From assembly GCA_963722575.1 (NCBI GenBank), contig CAVRNR010000006.1, positions 682,001-746,000 on the forward strand: 64,000 bases of DNA, in the 5' to 3' direction. How positions within the stretch are numbered: the stretch's first letter is position 1; every line of letters begins with the position of its first letter. The translations under genes and the position numbers were made by a program. The notes under the pieces are model-generated. The model was not told the origin of the DNA and did not search any database. It saw only the letters and a program-made list of their open reading frames with translations. Positions 1 through 7,963 of the stretch are shown one piece after another. Source of the stretch: Fen-178 sp963722575 (lineage in GTDB: Bacteria; Acidobacteriota; Terriglobia; Bryobacterales; Bryobacteraceae).

Positions 1-1
1 T

Positions 2-373
2 CATTTTCAGGAAGCCGATGTCTTCGAGCTGCTGGCCGGTTACGCCGCCGCGCGCCGCCAGTATTCCTTCGTCGTGCTGGACCCGCCGGCCTTCGCCAAG
101 TCTCGTCACAACCTGGAAGCGGCAGTGACGGGGTATCGCGAGATCAACCTGCGCGCCTTGCGCCTGCTGGGACCCGGCGGAATCCTGGTCACCTGCTCTT
201 GCTCGCACCACCTCGGCGAGGCGATGTTCCTGGAATTGATCGCCCAGGCCTCACTCGACGCCGGCCGCACCGTGCGCGTTCTGGAGCGCCGCACGCAAGC
301 GCAGGACCACCCCATTCTGCTCACCGTTCCCGAGACGCACTACCTGAAGTGTCTGATCCTGGAAGTGGTGTAG
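2..373 (+). CDS. Class I SAM-dependent rRNA methyltransferase, C-terminal part (RlmI/RlmK-like)
   Basis: The reading frame is open from base 2 and runs off the left edge, so only the last ~123 residues are present. The protein carries the DPPAFAK motif typical of the RlmI/RlmK-type 5-methylcytosine/2-methylguanine rRNA methyltransferases, in which DPP(A)F follows the catalytic-domain strand 4, and later VTCSCSHHL, matching the TCSCS motif near the substrate site. The family uses S-adenosylmethionine to methylate 23S rRNA; the PUA and EEHEE N-terminal domains would lie outside the window. The end ...HYLKCLILEVV is typical of the family. Which base is modified cannot be told from this fragment. 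Confidence 0.85.
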   Translation, partial: HFQEADVFELLAGYAAARRQYSFVVLDPPAFAKSRHNLEAAVTGYREINLRALRLLGPGGILVTCSCSHHLGEAMFLELIAQASLDAGRTVRVLERRTQAQDHPILLTVPETHYLKCLILEVV

Positions 374-396
374 GGGCCGGGCATGCCGGGCCCGTT
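370..396. repeat. GC-rich palindromic gene-end element
   Basis: Directly at the methyltransferase stop codon lies a GC-rich near-palindrome centred on GGCATGCC. Its first 17 bases (370-386) recur exactly at 63984-64000, and a related hairpin sits at 58359-58383. It may act as a terminator or be a dispersed repeat; there is no T-run after it. Confidence 0.5.
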
Positions 397-400
397 TCGA

Positions 401-486
401 GCCCGTAGGGCGCAAGATAGTAGCCCACGGCGCAAGCCGTCGGGAACGGAATGCACGGTTGGCATAGCCCCGGACAGGGGCGTAAG
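401..486. repeat. Left inverted REP-like repeat
   Basis: This repeat contains three short hairpins in a row: GCCCGTAGGGC; CCCACGGC...GCCGTCGGG; and AGCCCCGG...CAGGGGCG. The reverse complement of 948-1032 matches it along its length with about ten differences. Hairpin-rich repeats of this type are the substrates of RAYT transposases. Confidence 0.8.
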
Positions 487-491
487 AGTGC

Positions 492-944
492 TTATCCCCA
501 GAGGTCCGTCACATCGTATTCCAGCCCGTGCTTTCTCAGGAGCGTGAGAAACTCCTCCTGGAAAGACACCCTGCGGTGGTGCTCTTCCTGCGAGGCGATG
601 TAGTTTCTGACGTCGCCCAACCGGGAGCCGCTCACGGTGAAAGCGCCGTATCCGGCCTGCCAGCCGAAGCGCTTTCGTTCCGGAAACTGCTCGTGCACCC
701 AGCGCGAGGAATTGGCTTTCAGCACTCTTAGCATGTCGGCTATGGATACGGCCGCGGGAATCGATAGCAGCAGGTGGACGTGGTCTGCCGGGCCGTTGAT
801 GATCAAAGCCGCCCCCTTGCATTCCCGGACAATGCCGCCCATATACGGGAAAAGCCGCGCGGCCAAGTCGGGCGACAAGTCGGGCGCACGGTCCTTGGTG
901 GAGAAGACGACGTGCACGAGCAGGGAGGTGTAGGTGTGCGGCAT
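492..944 (-). CDS. REP-associated tyrosine transposase (IS200-like Y1 family)
   Basis: A 150-residue Y1_Tnp protein. The HUH metal-binding motif is H55-V-H57 (within DHVHLLL) and the likely nucleophile is Y115 (in VRNYIASQEEHH). The YGAFTVS segment and the N-terminal SLLVHVVFSTKDR are also typical. Such enzymes cut single-stranded DNA at hairpins, forming a 5'-phosphotyrosine link, and in the RAYT branch mobilise or maintain REP sequences. Length is normal and no stop or frameshift is visible, so the enzyme is probably intact. The start ATG is followed upstream by the right inverted repeat, so any promoter must lie within the repeat or beyond it. An IS200 TnpA is the alternative reading. Confidence 0.88.
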   Translation of the reverse strand: MPHTYTSLLVHVVFSTKDRAPDLSPDLAARLFPYMGGIVRECKGAALIINGPADHVHLLLSIPAAVSIADMLRVLKANSSRWVHEQFPERKRFGWQAGYGAFTVSGSRLGDVRNYIASQEEHHRRVSFQEEFLTLLRKHGLEYDVTDLWG

Positions 945-947
945 GAT

Positions 948-1032
948 CTTACGCCCCTATCCGGGGCTACGACAACCGGGCATCCGTTCCCAACGGCTTA
1001 CGCCGTGGGCTATTATCTTGCGCCCTTCGGGC
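948..1032. repeat. Right inverted REP-like repeat
   Basis: Inverted partner of 401-486, with the same three hairpins in reverse order. It begins 3 bp upstream of the transposase start codon. Confidence 0.8.
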
Positions 1033-1183
1033 TTAGAACAGAGTGCGCCGTCAAGCTCATGATTCTCTTCATTCCACCCGGAACCCATCCAGATCCACAA
1101 AGTGTTTGCCGGGCTCCAGGCAACCGCCGGAGAATGTAGATGGATTGTGAGGGAATGCCGCAAATTCTTCCGTAATTTTCCTC

Positions 1184-1212
1184 TTGACAACAATCGCAAG
1201 TTGCTATATAGT
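1184..1212 (+). promoter_or_regulatory. Near-consensus promoter of the XRE/NfeD/flotillin/PspA operon
   Basis: TTGACA at 1184-1189, a 17-bp spacer, and TATAGT at 1207-1212, followed 16 bp later by the ATG at 1229. Transcription would begin at about 1219, leaving a leader of only ~10 nt with no Shine-Dalgarno sequence. The short palindromes GCAAGTTGC (1197-1205, between the boxes) and ATTGCAAT (1221-1228) are plausible sites for autoregulation by the encoded HTH protein; that is inference. Confidence 0.7.
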
Positions 1213-1228
1213 AATCACAGATTGCAAT

Positions 1229-1732
1229 ATGCGGCTCGGTGAAAAACTTCGGTATCTGCGGGAGGTCGAGGGCACCCTGCGCGGGCTCGACCGGGAGCTC
1301 TCCCAGCTTGAAATGGCGCGGCTCATCCAGAAGGATCTCGGGAAATCCATCAGCCAGAGTTATCTCTCGCAGATCGAGAGCGGCGCGCGGCCGCATCTCA
1401 CCAACTCGACGCGCATGCTGTTGGCGCGCTTCTTCAAGGTGCATCCCGGCTATCTGGTGGACGATCCCGAGGGGTTTTCGAATGAACTCATTTCCGATAT
1501 CGGGGCGCTGGAGGACAAGCTCGACCTGTGGCTGGTCGGCGGGGCCGAGCGCTTCAGCCGCGACGCCGAGCTGCACCATGCCCTGCTCACCATCGCGCGC
1601 CATGACGATTCGCGCATGTGCCTCATGCTGCTGGGCACGATTCTGGAAAACACGGGACTGGCGGAGCGGCTGATCGAGGTGCTGAAGGCCCCGGCTCCAT
1701 CGCCGGATCGTAAACCGAGGAGGCGTTCATGA
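1229..1732 (+). CDS. XRE-family helix-turn-helix regulator
   Basis: A 167-residue protein with an N-terminal Cro/C1-type HTH, including SQSYLSQIESGARPH (the recognition helix and following turn of XRE proteins), then a helical C-terminal domain of unknown function. I chose ATG 1229 (MRLGEKLRYLRE) because the in-frame TTG at 1184 is the -35 box of a near-consensus promoter. The stop codon overlaps the next ATG (ATGA at 1729), so it is translationally coupled to the NfeD-like gene. Position at the head of a membrane-stress operon suggests that it controls that operon; the effector is unknown. Confidence 0.85.
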   Translation: MRLGEKLRYLREVEGTLRGLDRELSQLEMARLIQKDLGKSISQSYLSQIESGARPHLTNSTRMLLARFFKVHPGYLVDDPEGFSNELISDIGALEDKLDLWLVGGAERFSRDAELHHALLTIARHDDSRMCLMLLGTILENTGLAERLIEVLKAPAPSPDRKPRRRS

Positions 1733-2319
1733 CCTGGTCGGATTTCTACCTCATTTGTTTCCTGGTCGGGTTCGGCTTGAGCGCGCTGGCGTTTCTGGCC
1801 GGCAGCGTGCACTTGCATTTGCCGCATCTGCATTTTCATCACGGCGTTCACATGCCGCACGCGCACGGAGGCGGAGGGCGCGCCGATCTGTCGTGGTTCA
1901 ATTTCGGCACCATCGCGGCCTTTTTGGCGTGGTTCGGGGGCACGGGGTATCTGCTGGAGCGTTACTACCACGTATGGGTTGCTCTGGCGCTGGGGATCGC
2001 CACGCTCAGCGGCATCGGCGCCGCGTCGGTGGTGTTCTGGTTTCTGGCCAAGGTCTTGATGAGACGCGAGGAGGCCCTCGACCCGGCCGACTACGACATG
2101 GTCGGGGTGCTCGGCCGCATGAGCATTCCCATACGGCCCGGCGGAACCGGCGAGCTGATTTATTCGCAGGAAGGCACGCGCCACGTCACGGGCGCGCGCA
2201 GCGAGGACGGCATCGGCATCGCCAAAGGCGCGGAGGTAATGGTGACGCGCTACGAGAAAGGAATTGCGTATGTCCGCCCCTGGGAAGACCCGGCGGGCGA
2301 GGTGGGGCCAAAGGGTTAA
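1729..2319 (+). CDS. NfeD-like membrane protein with a histidine-rich loop
   Basis: A 196-residue protein: a first membrane helix (residues ~5-25), a strikingly histidine-rich loop (residues 28-46, nine His), a two-helix hydrophobic stretch (~57-108), then a C-terminal soluble domain that looks like the OB-fold of NfeD/YuaF proteins. Proteins of this family are encoded next to flotillins (YuaF with FloT in Bacillus, YqiJ with YqiK in E. coli) and are thought to organise with them in membrane microdomains. It starts within the stop codon of the XRE gene and is followed 21 bp later by flotillin. The His-rich loop is not a general family feature and could bind metal ions. Confidence 0.75.
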   Translation: MTWSDFYLICFLVGFGLSALAFLAGSVHLHLPHLHFHHGVHMPHAHGGGGRADLSWFNFGTIAAFLAWFGGTGYLLERYYHVWVALALGIATLSGIGAASVVFWFLAKVLMRREEALDPADYDMVGVLGRMSIPIRPGGTGELIYSQEGTRHVTGARSEDGIGIAKGAEVMVTRYEKGIAYVRPWEDPAGEVGPKG

Positions 2320-2340
2320 CAGGAGATAGAGTTCACATTT

Positions 2341-3771
2341 ATGGAAAACACAACGTTCGTGATCGCCGGTTTGATGATCCTGGCGATTCTGTTTCTGATG
2401 GCCATGTTCGCCAAGCTGTTCCGCAAGGCGGGACCGCACGAGGCCATCATCGTATACGGTTTCCGCGGCACACGCGTGGTGAAGGGCCGCGGCACCGTGA
2501 TTTTCCCCATGGTGGAAAGCGCCCGTGGGCTGTCGCTCGAGCTGATGTCGTTCAACGTCGCACCGAAGCAGGACCTCTACACGCGGCAGGGCGTGGCGGT
2601 CACGGTGGAAGCCGTAGCGCAGATCAAGGTGAAGTCCGATCCGGAATCGATTCTCACGGCGGCCGAGCAGTTCCTCACCAAGTCGCCCGACGAACGCGAG
2701 GGGCTCATTCGCCTGGTGATGGAAGGCCACTTGCGCGGCATCATCGGCCAGCTCACGGTGGAAGAGATCGTGAAGCAGCCGGAGATGGTGGGCGAGCGCA
2801 TGCGGTCCACCTGCGCCGACGATATGACGAAGATGGGGCTGGAGGTGATTTCGTTCACCATCAAAGAGGTCCGCGACAAGAACGAATACATCACCAACAT
2901 GGGCCGGCCGGACGTGGCGCGGATCAAGCGCGACGCCGACGTGGCCACCGCCGAAGCCGATCGGGACACCGCCATCCGGCGGGCCGTGGCGTCGAGGGAA
3001 GCCGCGGTCGCCAAGGCTCTGGCGGACCAGGAGCGGGTACAGGCCGAGACGCTTTCGCAGGCCAAGCAGGCGGAAGCGCAGCGCGACCTGGAAGTCAAGA
3101 AAGCCGCCTACCTGGAGATGGTGAAAAAGCAGCAGGCGCAAGCGGATAAAGCTTACGACATCCAGACCAACGTCATGCTGCAACAGGTGCGCGCCGAGGA
3201 AGTCACCATCGAGCAAGTGCAAAAAGAGCACCAGGTCAAGGTGCAGGACGCCGAAATCCAGCGCCGCGAGCGCGAGCTGAACGCCACCGTGCTCAAGCCG
3301 GCCGAAGCCGAGCGGCAGCGCATCGAGACGCTGGCCGAAGCCGAGAAGCAGCGCCTGATCATGGAAGCCGAAGGCCACGCCTCGGCCATCCGCGCGCAGG
3401 GCGAGGCGGAAGCCGAAATCATTTTCAAGAAGGGCGAAGCCGAGGCCCGGGCCATGAACGTGAAGGCCGCGGCCTACCAGGAATACAACCAGGCGGCCGT
3501 GGTAGACCGTCTGTTCAGCAGCATGCCGGAGATCGTGAAGGCTCTGGCCGCGCCGCTGGCCAACGTGGACCGCATCACGGTGGTTTCCACGGGCGGCGAC
3601 GCCGCGGGCCTGAACAAGGTCACGGGCGATCTGACCAAGATGGCGGCGCAGGTCCCCGCGCTGTTCGAGACGCTCTCGGGCATGCCCTTGAGCGAGCTGT
3701 TCTCGAAGATACGGACGATCGGCGACAAGTCGCCCAAGCCGGATAACCCGGCGAAGGGCGGAGGGCAGTAA
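2341..3771 (+). CDS. Flotillin (SPFH-domain) family protein
   Basis: A 476-residue protein: one N-terminal membrane helix (residues ~5-25), an SPFH/Band-7 domain (~30-200, beginning AGPHEAIIVYGFRG), then a long Ala/Glu/Lys/Gln-rich coiled-coil (~205-400) with the repeated EA pairs diagnostic of flotillins, and a C-terminal region with GGDAAGLNKVTGDLT. Flotillins scaffold ordered membrane microdomains and affect fluidity and the assembly of membrane complexes. It lies between the NfeD-like gene and pspA, a conserved pairing. Length agrees with bacterial flotillins such as FloT/YqiK. Confidence 0.92.
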   Translation: MENTTFVIAGLMILAILFLMAMFAKLFRKAGPHEAIIVYGFRGTRVVKGRGTVIFPMVESARGLSLELMSFNVAPKQDLYTRQGVAVTVEAVAQIKVKSDPESILTAAEQFLTKSPDEREGLIRLVMEGHLRGIIGQLTVEEIVKQPEMVGERMRSTCADDMTKMGLEVISFTIKEVRDKNEYITNMGRPDVARIKRDADVATAEADRDTAIRRAVASREAAVAKALADQERVQAETLSQAKQAEAQRDLEVKKAAYLEMVKKQQAQADKAYDIQTNVMLQQVRAEEVTIEQVQKEHQVKVQDAEIQRRERELNATVLKPAEAERQRIETLAEAEKQRLIMEAEGHASAIRAQGEAEAEIIFKKGEAEARAMNVKAAAYQEYNQAAVVDRLFSSMPEIVKALAAPLANVDRITVVSTGGDAAGLNKVTGDLTKMAAQVPALFETLSGMPLSELFSKIRTIGDKSPKPDNPAKGGGQ

Positions 3772-3801
3772 GTCAGCACGCAAGTAAGAGAGGAGAAACC
3801 C

Positions 3802-4464
3802 ATGGCACTCTTAGAGAGAGTCTCAACGTTGATCCGGGCCAATATCAACGACCTTGTCGATAAGGCCGAAGAACCGGAAAAAATGATCAAGCAGGTGATT
3901 CTGGACATGCAGAATCAGTTGCTGCAAGTCAAGACCCAGGTAGCCATTTCGATAGCCGACCAGCACGTGCTGGAGAAGAAGCTACAGGAGAACGAAGAGA
4001 ACGAGCGGCAATGGATGCGCCGCGCCGAGCTGGCCGTGGACAAGCACGACGACGCGCTGGCGCGCGCGGCGGTGGAGCGCTCGATGAGCTATAAGTCCAC
4101 CACCGAGAGCTTCCGTCAGCAGGTGGAGGACCAGAAGACGCAGGTGGAGAACCTCAAGACGGCGCTGCTGAAGCTGGGGCAGAAGCTGGCCGAGGCGCAA
4201 TCGAAGAGCGATATGCTGATTGCGCAGCACCGCCGCTCGCGCGCGCTGGGCAAGGCCAACGAGGCCGGCATCAACATCGGCGATGGCTCGAACGCGGCCG
4301 CCTTCGACCGCATGAAGAACAAGGTGCACCACAGCGAAGCCGTGGCGCAGGCCGGGGCGGAGTTGCTGGCCGACAACGTGGAAGATCGCTTTCGGGCGAT
4401 GGAGAAGCAGGAGGAGATCGACCGCCTGCTGGAGGAGATCAAATCCAAGCGGAAAGCGGGATGA
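3802..4464 (+). CDS. pspA: PspA/IM30 family protein
   Basis: A 220-residue, almost wholly helical coiled-coil protein. The start MALLERVSTLIRANINDLVDKAEEPEKMI is the classical PspA/Vipp1 N-terminus: an amphipathic helix followed by the DxxEDPEKM-like motif. Family members polymerise into ESCRT-III-like rods and protect damaged inner membranes. A good Shine-Dalgarno (GAGGAG) precedes the ATG, 30 bp after the flotillin stop. It is the last gene of the four-gene unit, followed by a strong hairpin at 4480-4529. No PspB/PspC/PspF genes are present, so control is probably by the XRE protein rather than by PspF. Confidence 0.92.
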   Translation: MALLERVSTLIRANINDLVDKAEEPEKMIKQVILDMQNQLLQVKTQVAISIADQHVLEKKLQENEENERQWMRRAELAVDKHDDALARAAVERSMSYKSTTESFRQQVEDQKTQVENLKTALLKLGQKLAEAQSKSDMLIAQHRRSRALGKANEAGINIGDGSNAAAFDRMKNKVHHSEAVAQAGAELLADNVEDRFRAMEKQEEIDRLLEEIKSKRKAG

Positions 4465-4479
4465 ACTGTGTGTCGTCCT

Positions 4480-4529
4480 GGCGGCCGGGGGGCCCGGAGG
4501 GCAGGGCCCAGAGGGCACCCCCGGCCGCC
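4480..4529 (+). terminator. Large GC-rich hairpin after pspA
   Basis: A perfect 12-bp inverted repeat (GGCGGCCGGGGG at 4480-4491, its complement at 4518-4529) with a smaller GGGCCC hairpin inside. It lies 16 bp after the pspA stop and before the next gene. There is no T-tract, so termination strength is uncertain. Confidence 0.55.
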
Positions 4530-4545
4530 TCCGCGGGAAAACTGT

Positions 4546-4920
4546 ATGACTCATCAAGCCAAGATCGATTGGTGGATGGCGGCGGCCATCGCGCTGGCAG
4601 TCATAGTGATTCTACTGGGAGTGAATTACTGGATCGCCGGACCGGTATTGTTAGTTCTGCTGATTTGCGCTTATCCTCAATCCTACAAGACAACCGGGGA
4701 GGGGCTTCTGATTTGCGGTGGATTATGGCGGCGGTCGATACCCTACGAGGCGATTACGTATGTCGGTCCGGTTTCCGACGATCACGTCAGAATCCAATAT
4801 CGGCTCGCCTCCGAATTGCGAATCTCGCCCGAGGATCCGCGGGTTTTCCTCGCCGATATCGCGAAGCACACGCCGCACCTGATCAGACGAGGGTACAAAC
4901 TGGTGGCAGCTTTGGCGTGA
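4546..4920 (+). CDS. Small membrane protein with PH-like domain
   Basis: A 124-residue protein starting MTHQAKIDWWMAA. Two closely spaced hydrophobic segments (residues ~10-45) form a membrane hairpin, followed by a small beta-rich domain (YKTTGEGLLICGGLWRRSIPY then VRIQY) like bacterial PH domains (bPH), and a basic C-terminus. The upstream in-frame extension from 4468 translates the GC-rich hairpin into low-complexity Arg/Pro/Gly and was rejected. No clear Shine-Dalgarno is seen. Function is unknown; a membrane-bound PH-like protein downstream of pspA may belong to the same membrane process. Confidence 0.65.
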   Translation: MTHQAKIDWWMAAAIALAVIVILLGVNYWIAGPVLLVLLICAYPQSYKTTGEGLLICGGLWRRSIPYEAITYVGPVSDDHVRIQYRLASELRISPEDPRVFLADIAKHTPHLIRRGYKLVAALA

Positions 4921-4963
4921 TGGAGCCGGCACGTTTCTCATCGAAAGCAGGTAAGCTGGGAAG

Positions 4964-5905
4964 ATGAACAGGTTGCTGTGGAGAATCAGCGCCTCGCTGG
5001 TGCTGGCGGCGGGTGCGGCGATGGGCCAGACCGCGGCGCCCGGGCCGGCGTTCGAGGTGGCATCGGTCAAACCGGCGGCGCCGCTCGACCGGAGTCAGAT
5101 TCTGTCGGGCCAGATGCATATCGGCATGAAGATCGACGCCGCCAGAGTGGATATCGGAGGTATGTCGCTGGCGGACTTGATTCGCGTGGCCTACCGGGTG
5201 AAACCGTACCAGGTCTCGGGCCCGGATTGGATGACCGCCGAAAGGTTCGACGTGCTGGCCAAGATGCCCGAGGGCGCCACCCGCGAGCAGGTGCCGGAGA
5301 TGCTGCAGGCGCTGCTGGCGGAGCGGTTTAAGCTCGCCGTGCATCGCGAGAGCAAGGAACATGCGGTGTACGCGCTGGTGGTGGGGAAGGGCGGGCCCAA
5401 GCTGAAAGAGTCCGCGCCCGGCGCCGATGCGCCTGCCGGCGGCGACGCGCCCGCGGCGCTCGATGTGAGCGTCAGCGGCAGAGGCGAAAACACCCAGGTG
5501 TCGATCTCAAGCGGGCAAATCGGCACGGCGCACATGTCCATGGGGCCGAACGGCATCATGCGCCTGGAAGCTCCCAAGATGAACATGGCGGCGCTGGCCG
5601 ACCTGCTCTCGCGCTTTTTCGACCGTCCGGTGGTGGATCTGACGGGGTTGAAAGGGACGTACCAGGTGGCGCTGGACCTATCGATGGAAGATCTGCGCAA
5701 TGCCGCGAGGACCATCGGCATGATGGGGCCGGGCATGGGTGGCGGCAGAGAGGGGACGCGGCCGCCGTCGGATGCCGCATCCGATCCGGGCGGGCTCTCG
5801 ATTTTCGCGGCGGTGCAGCAGCTCGGCCTCAAGCTGGAACCCCGAAAAGAGCCGCTCGACCTGATCGTGATCGATCACTTGGAAAAGACGCCAACGGAGA
5901 ACTGA
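4964..5905 (+). CDS. TIGR03435 family soil-associated secreted protein
   Basis: A 313-residue protein with a signal peptide (residues 1-21, ending AMGQ), then PAFEVASVKPA, the start signature of TIGR03435, a family greatly expanded in Solibacter-like Acidobacteria. Further family marks are ISGPDWMTAERFDVLAKMPEGA (here VSGPDW...), MLQALLAERFKLAVHRESKE and VVDLTGLKGTYQ. The molecular role of the family is not known to me. A TAAGCT hexamer at 4952-4957 lies 6 bp before the ATG and there is no normally spaced Shine-Dalgarno, so the mRNA may be leaderless. A Gly/Met/Arg-rich loop (~residues 250-265) is specific to this copy. Confidence 0.9.
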   Translation: MNRLLWRISASLVLAAGAAMGQTAAPGPAFEVASVKPAAPLDRSQILSGQMHIGMKIDAARVDIGGMSLADLIRVAYRVKPYQVSGPDWMTAERFDVLAKMPEGATREQVPEMLQALLAERFKLAVHRESKEHAVYALVVGKGGPKLKESAPGADAPAGGDAPAALDVSVSGRGENTQVSISSGQIGTAHMSMGPNGIMRLEAPKMNMAALADLLSRFFDRPVVDLTGLKGTYQVALDLSMEDLRNAARTIGMMGPGMGGGREGTRPPSDAASDPGGLSIFAAVQQLGLKLEPRKEPLDLIVIDHLEKTPTEN

Positions 5906-5938
5906 CTTAGGAGCAGCCAAGACCGGGCAAGCTAAAGC

Positions 5939-7963
5939 ATGCCCCACCAAGGGTGCTATTCTCCCTGTTTGGTGACTCTCCGGCTTCCCGAAAACGCTTA
6001 TACGCCGCTTCCGCCTGGAACGGCGTACCAACCGCCGGTCCCGGCGTCCACCGAGTTGGCCGAGCTCACCCCGCGGTCGGTGGGGTGGGGCCTGTTCCTG
6101 TGCGTCGTCTTCACGGTGGCGTCGGCGTACTCGGGCCTGAAGGTCGGCCAGGTGATGGAAGCGGCGATTCCCATCTCCATTCTGGCGATCGGGCTGGCGC
6201 GCCTCTATCCGCGGCGATCGACCGTGCTGGAGAACGTGATCATCACCGGTATCGGCGGGGTGGCGGGATCGGTGGTGGCGGGGGCCATCTTCACGCTGCC
6301 GGCTCTCTACATACTGAAGCTCGATCCGCACCCCGTGCAAACCATCTTGATCTGCCTGGCGGGCGGGTGCCTGGGTGTGCTGTTCCTGATTCCGCTCCGC
6401 CGCTACTTCGTCCGCGACATGCACGGCCTGCTTCCCTACCCCGAGGCAACCGCCATCACGGAGGTGCTGGTCACCGGCGAAAAAGGCGGATCGCAGGCGA
6501 AGCTGTTGCTCGAAGCCACGGCCATCGCCGGTGTCTATGATTTCTTCGTCACCACCTTTCACGTTTGGAAAGAGTACCTGGATTTCCTGTTTGTCCCGGC
6601 CATGCGCGTGCTTTCCGAGCGCGTCAAGGTGGTGTTCAGTTTCGACGCCATCGGTTTCATCCTGGGACTTGGATACGTCATGGGCTTGCGCAGCTCGCTG
6701 ATTCTGTGCGCGGGCGGCGTGCTCTCCAACTTCGTGCTGGTGCCGCTGATCTGGATGATCGGCAGCCATATCTCGGGCAGCGCGGTATATCCGGCGCAGA
6801 TACCCATTGCACAGATGACCGCCACCGAGATTTTCCGGGGGTATGTGCGCTTCGTGGGGGTGGGGGCCATCGCCACCGCGGGGATCTTCGGGATTCTGAA
6901 ATCCATGCGCATCGTGGCCGGATCGTTTGGCATCGCCATGCGGGCTTTCCGGCGCGGCGAGACGCAGGGGGAGCGCACCGACCGCGACATTTCGGTGATG
7001 GCCATTCTGCTGGGAGTGATCGCCAGCGCCATCGCCGTGGCGGCCTTTCTCGCCAATCTCTCGGGTTCGCCCGCGGTGATCGCCGCCGGGCTGGCGCTGA
7101 CGCTGGTCTTCTCCTTCTTCTTCGCATCGGTCGCCGCCAACGCCAGCGCCACCACGGCGCGGAATCCGGTGTCGGGCATGACCATGCTGACCATCATCAT
7201 TGCGTCCGTGGTTCTGCTGCGATTCGGTCTCTCGGGCACCACGGGGATGTTCTTCGTGATGGCGCTGGCGGGCATGGTATGCACGGCTCTTTCGGTTTCC
7301 GGGCAAGCCATCACCGATTTCAAGACCGGTTACTGGCTGGGCTCGACGCCGGCCGCGCAGGAGAAAGTGAAGTTCCTGGGCGTCATTGCGGCATCGGTGG
7401 CCGTGGGCCTCACCATCGTTCTGCTGGCGCGGGCATTTCAGTTCGGCGAGGCCGCGCCGGGGGATATACGCGCCGTGCTGCCTTCGCCGCAGGCCTCCAT
7501 CATGAAGGCGCTGGTGGAAGGTTTCATGAGCCGCCAGCCGGTGGCCTACATTCTGTTCGGAGCGGGCGCGGCGGTGGCCGTCACCATGGAAATGCTGGAG
7601 GTGCCGGCGCTCATTTTCGCGCTGGGAATGTATTTGCCCCTGGAACTGAACACTCCCGCGCTGGTGGGCGGCTTCCTGGCGCACTTTCTGGGGAAACGCT
7701 CGGAAAAGCTGGGCGGCAGACGGGGGAACACGGTGCGCGAGCGCGGCGTGATCATCGCCTCGGGATTGATGGCGGGCGGCGCGCTGGGCGGCGTGCTGGG
7801 CGCCGCATGCCGGCTCATTCCGGGGTATAACGAAGACTGGATCAAGACGCCGTTCTACGGCCACGAGATGGTTTCGCAGAGTGTCTCGACGGCCCTATTC
7901 GTGGGCCTGTGCGTCTATTTCTGGTGGAGGTCGCTCGGTCGCAAGGAGGAATCGGAGTCATGA
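5939..7963 (+). CDS. OPT family oligopeptide transporter
   Basis: A 674-residue polytopic protein with about 14-16 hydrophobic segments. The N-terminal NAYTPLPPGTAYQPPVP followed by LTPRSVGWGLFLCVVFTVASAYSGLKVGQ is characteristic of bacterial OPT transporters, which import oligopeptides or metal chelates with protons. The conserved LPYPEATA motif lies near residue 165. TTG 5969 or GTG 5972 are alternative starts, since the first ten residues after ATG 5939 look unlike the family. The stop overlaps the next gene by ATGA, so transporter and peptidase-like protein are translationally coupled, suggesting that imported peptides are the latter's substrate. Confidence 0.9.
   Translation: MPHQGCYSPCLVTLRLPENAYTPLPPGTAYQPPVPASTELAELTPRSVGWGLFLCVVFTVASAYSGLKVGQVMEAAIPISILAIGLARLYPRRSTVLENVIITGIGGVAGSVVAGAIFTLPALYILKLDPHPVQTILICLAGGCLGVLFLIPLRRYFVRDMHGLLPYPEATAITEVLVTGEKGGSQAKLLLEATAIAGVYDFFVTTFHVWKEYLDFLFVPAMRVLSERVKVVFSFDAIGFILGLGYVMGLRSSLILCAGGVLSNFVLVPLIWMIGSHISGSAVYPAQIPIAQMTATEIFRGYVRFVGVGAIATAGIFGILKSMRIVAGSFGIAMRAFRRGETQGERTDRDISVMAILLGVIASAIAVAAFLANLSGSPAVIAAGLALTLVFSFFFASVAANASATTARNPVSGMTMLTIIIASVVLLRFGLSGTTGMFFVMALAGMVCTALSVSGQAITDFKTGYWLGSTPAAQEKVKFLGVIAASVAVGLTIVLLARAFQFGEAAPGDIRAVLPSPQASIMKALVEGFMSRQPVAYILFGAGAAVAVTMEMLEVPALIFALGMYLPLELNTPALVGGFLAHFLGKRSEKLGGRRGNTVRERGVIIASGLMAGGALGGVLGAACRLIPGYNEDWIKTPFYGHEMVSQSVSTALFVGLCVYFWWRSLGRKEESES

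Larger units (their letters stand above)
401..1032. mobile_element. REP-flanked RAYT / IS200-like element
   Basis: A single-gene unit: a Y1 transposase gene (492-944, minus) enclosed by two ~85-bp imperfect inverted repeats (401-486 and 948-1032). The gene begins 3 bp inside the right repeat and its stop codon is ~5 bp from the left one, so the repeats define the element closely. REP-associated tyrosine transposases (RAYTs) are characteristically flanked by inverted palindromic REP pairs; classical IS200 elements lack long terminal inverted repeats, which favours RAYT. No target duplication is obvious. Confidence 0.75.

Noticed and set aside
1184..1228. TTG start adding 15 residues to the XRE regulator
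   Set aside because: The TTG is part of a near-consensus -35 box and the extra residues overlap the promoter; ATG 1229 gives the normal N-terminus.
1450..3783. 777-residue minus-strand open frame opposite the flotillin operon
   Set aside because: Its composition is Leu/Arg/His/Gly-rich without domains and it mirrors the codon usage of the real plus-strand genes; it is a GC-rich antisense shadow.
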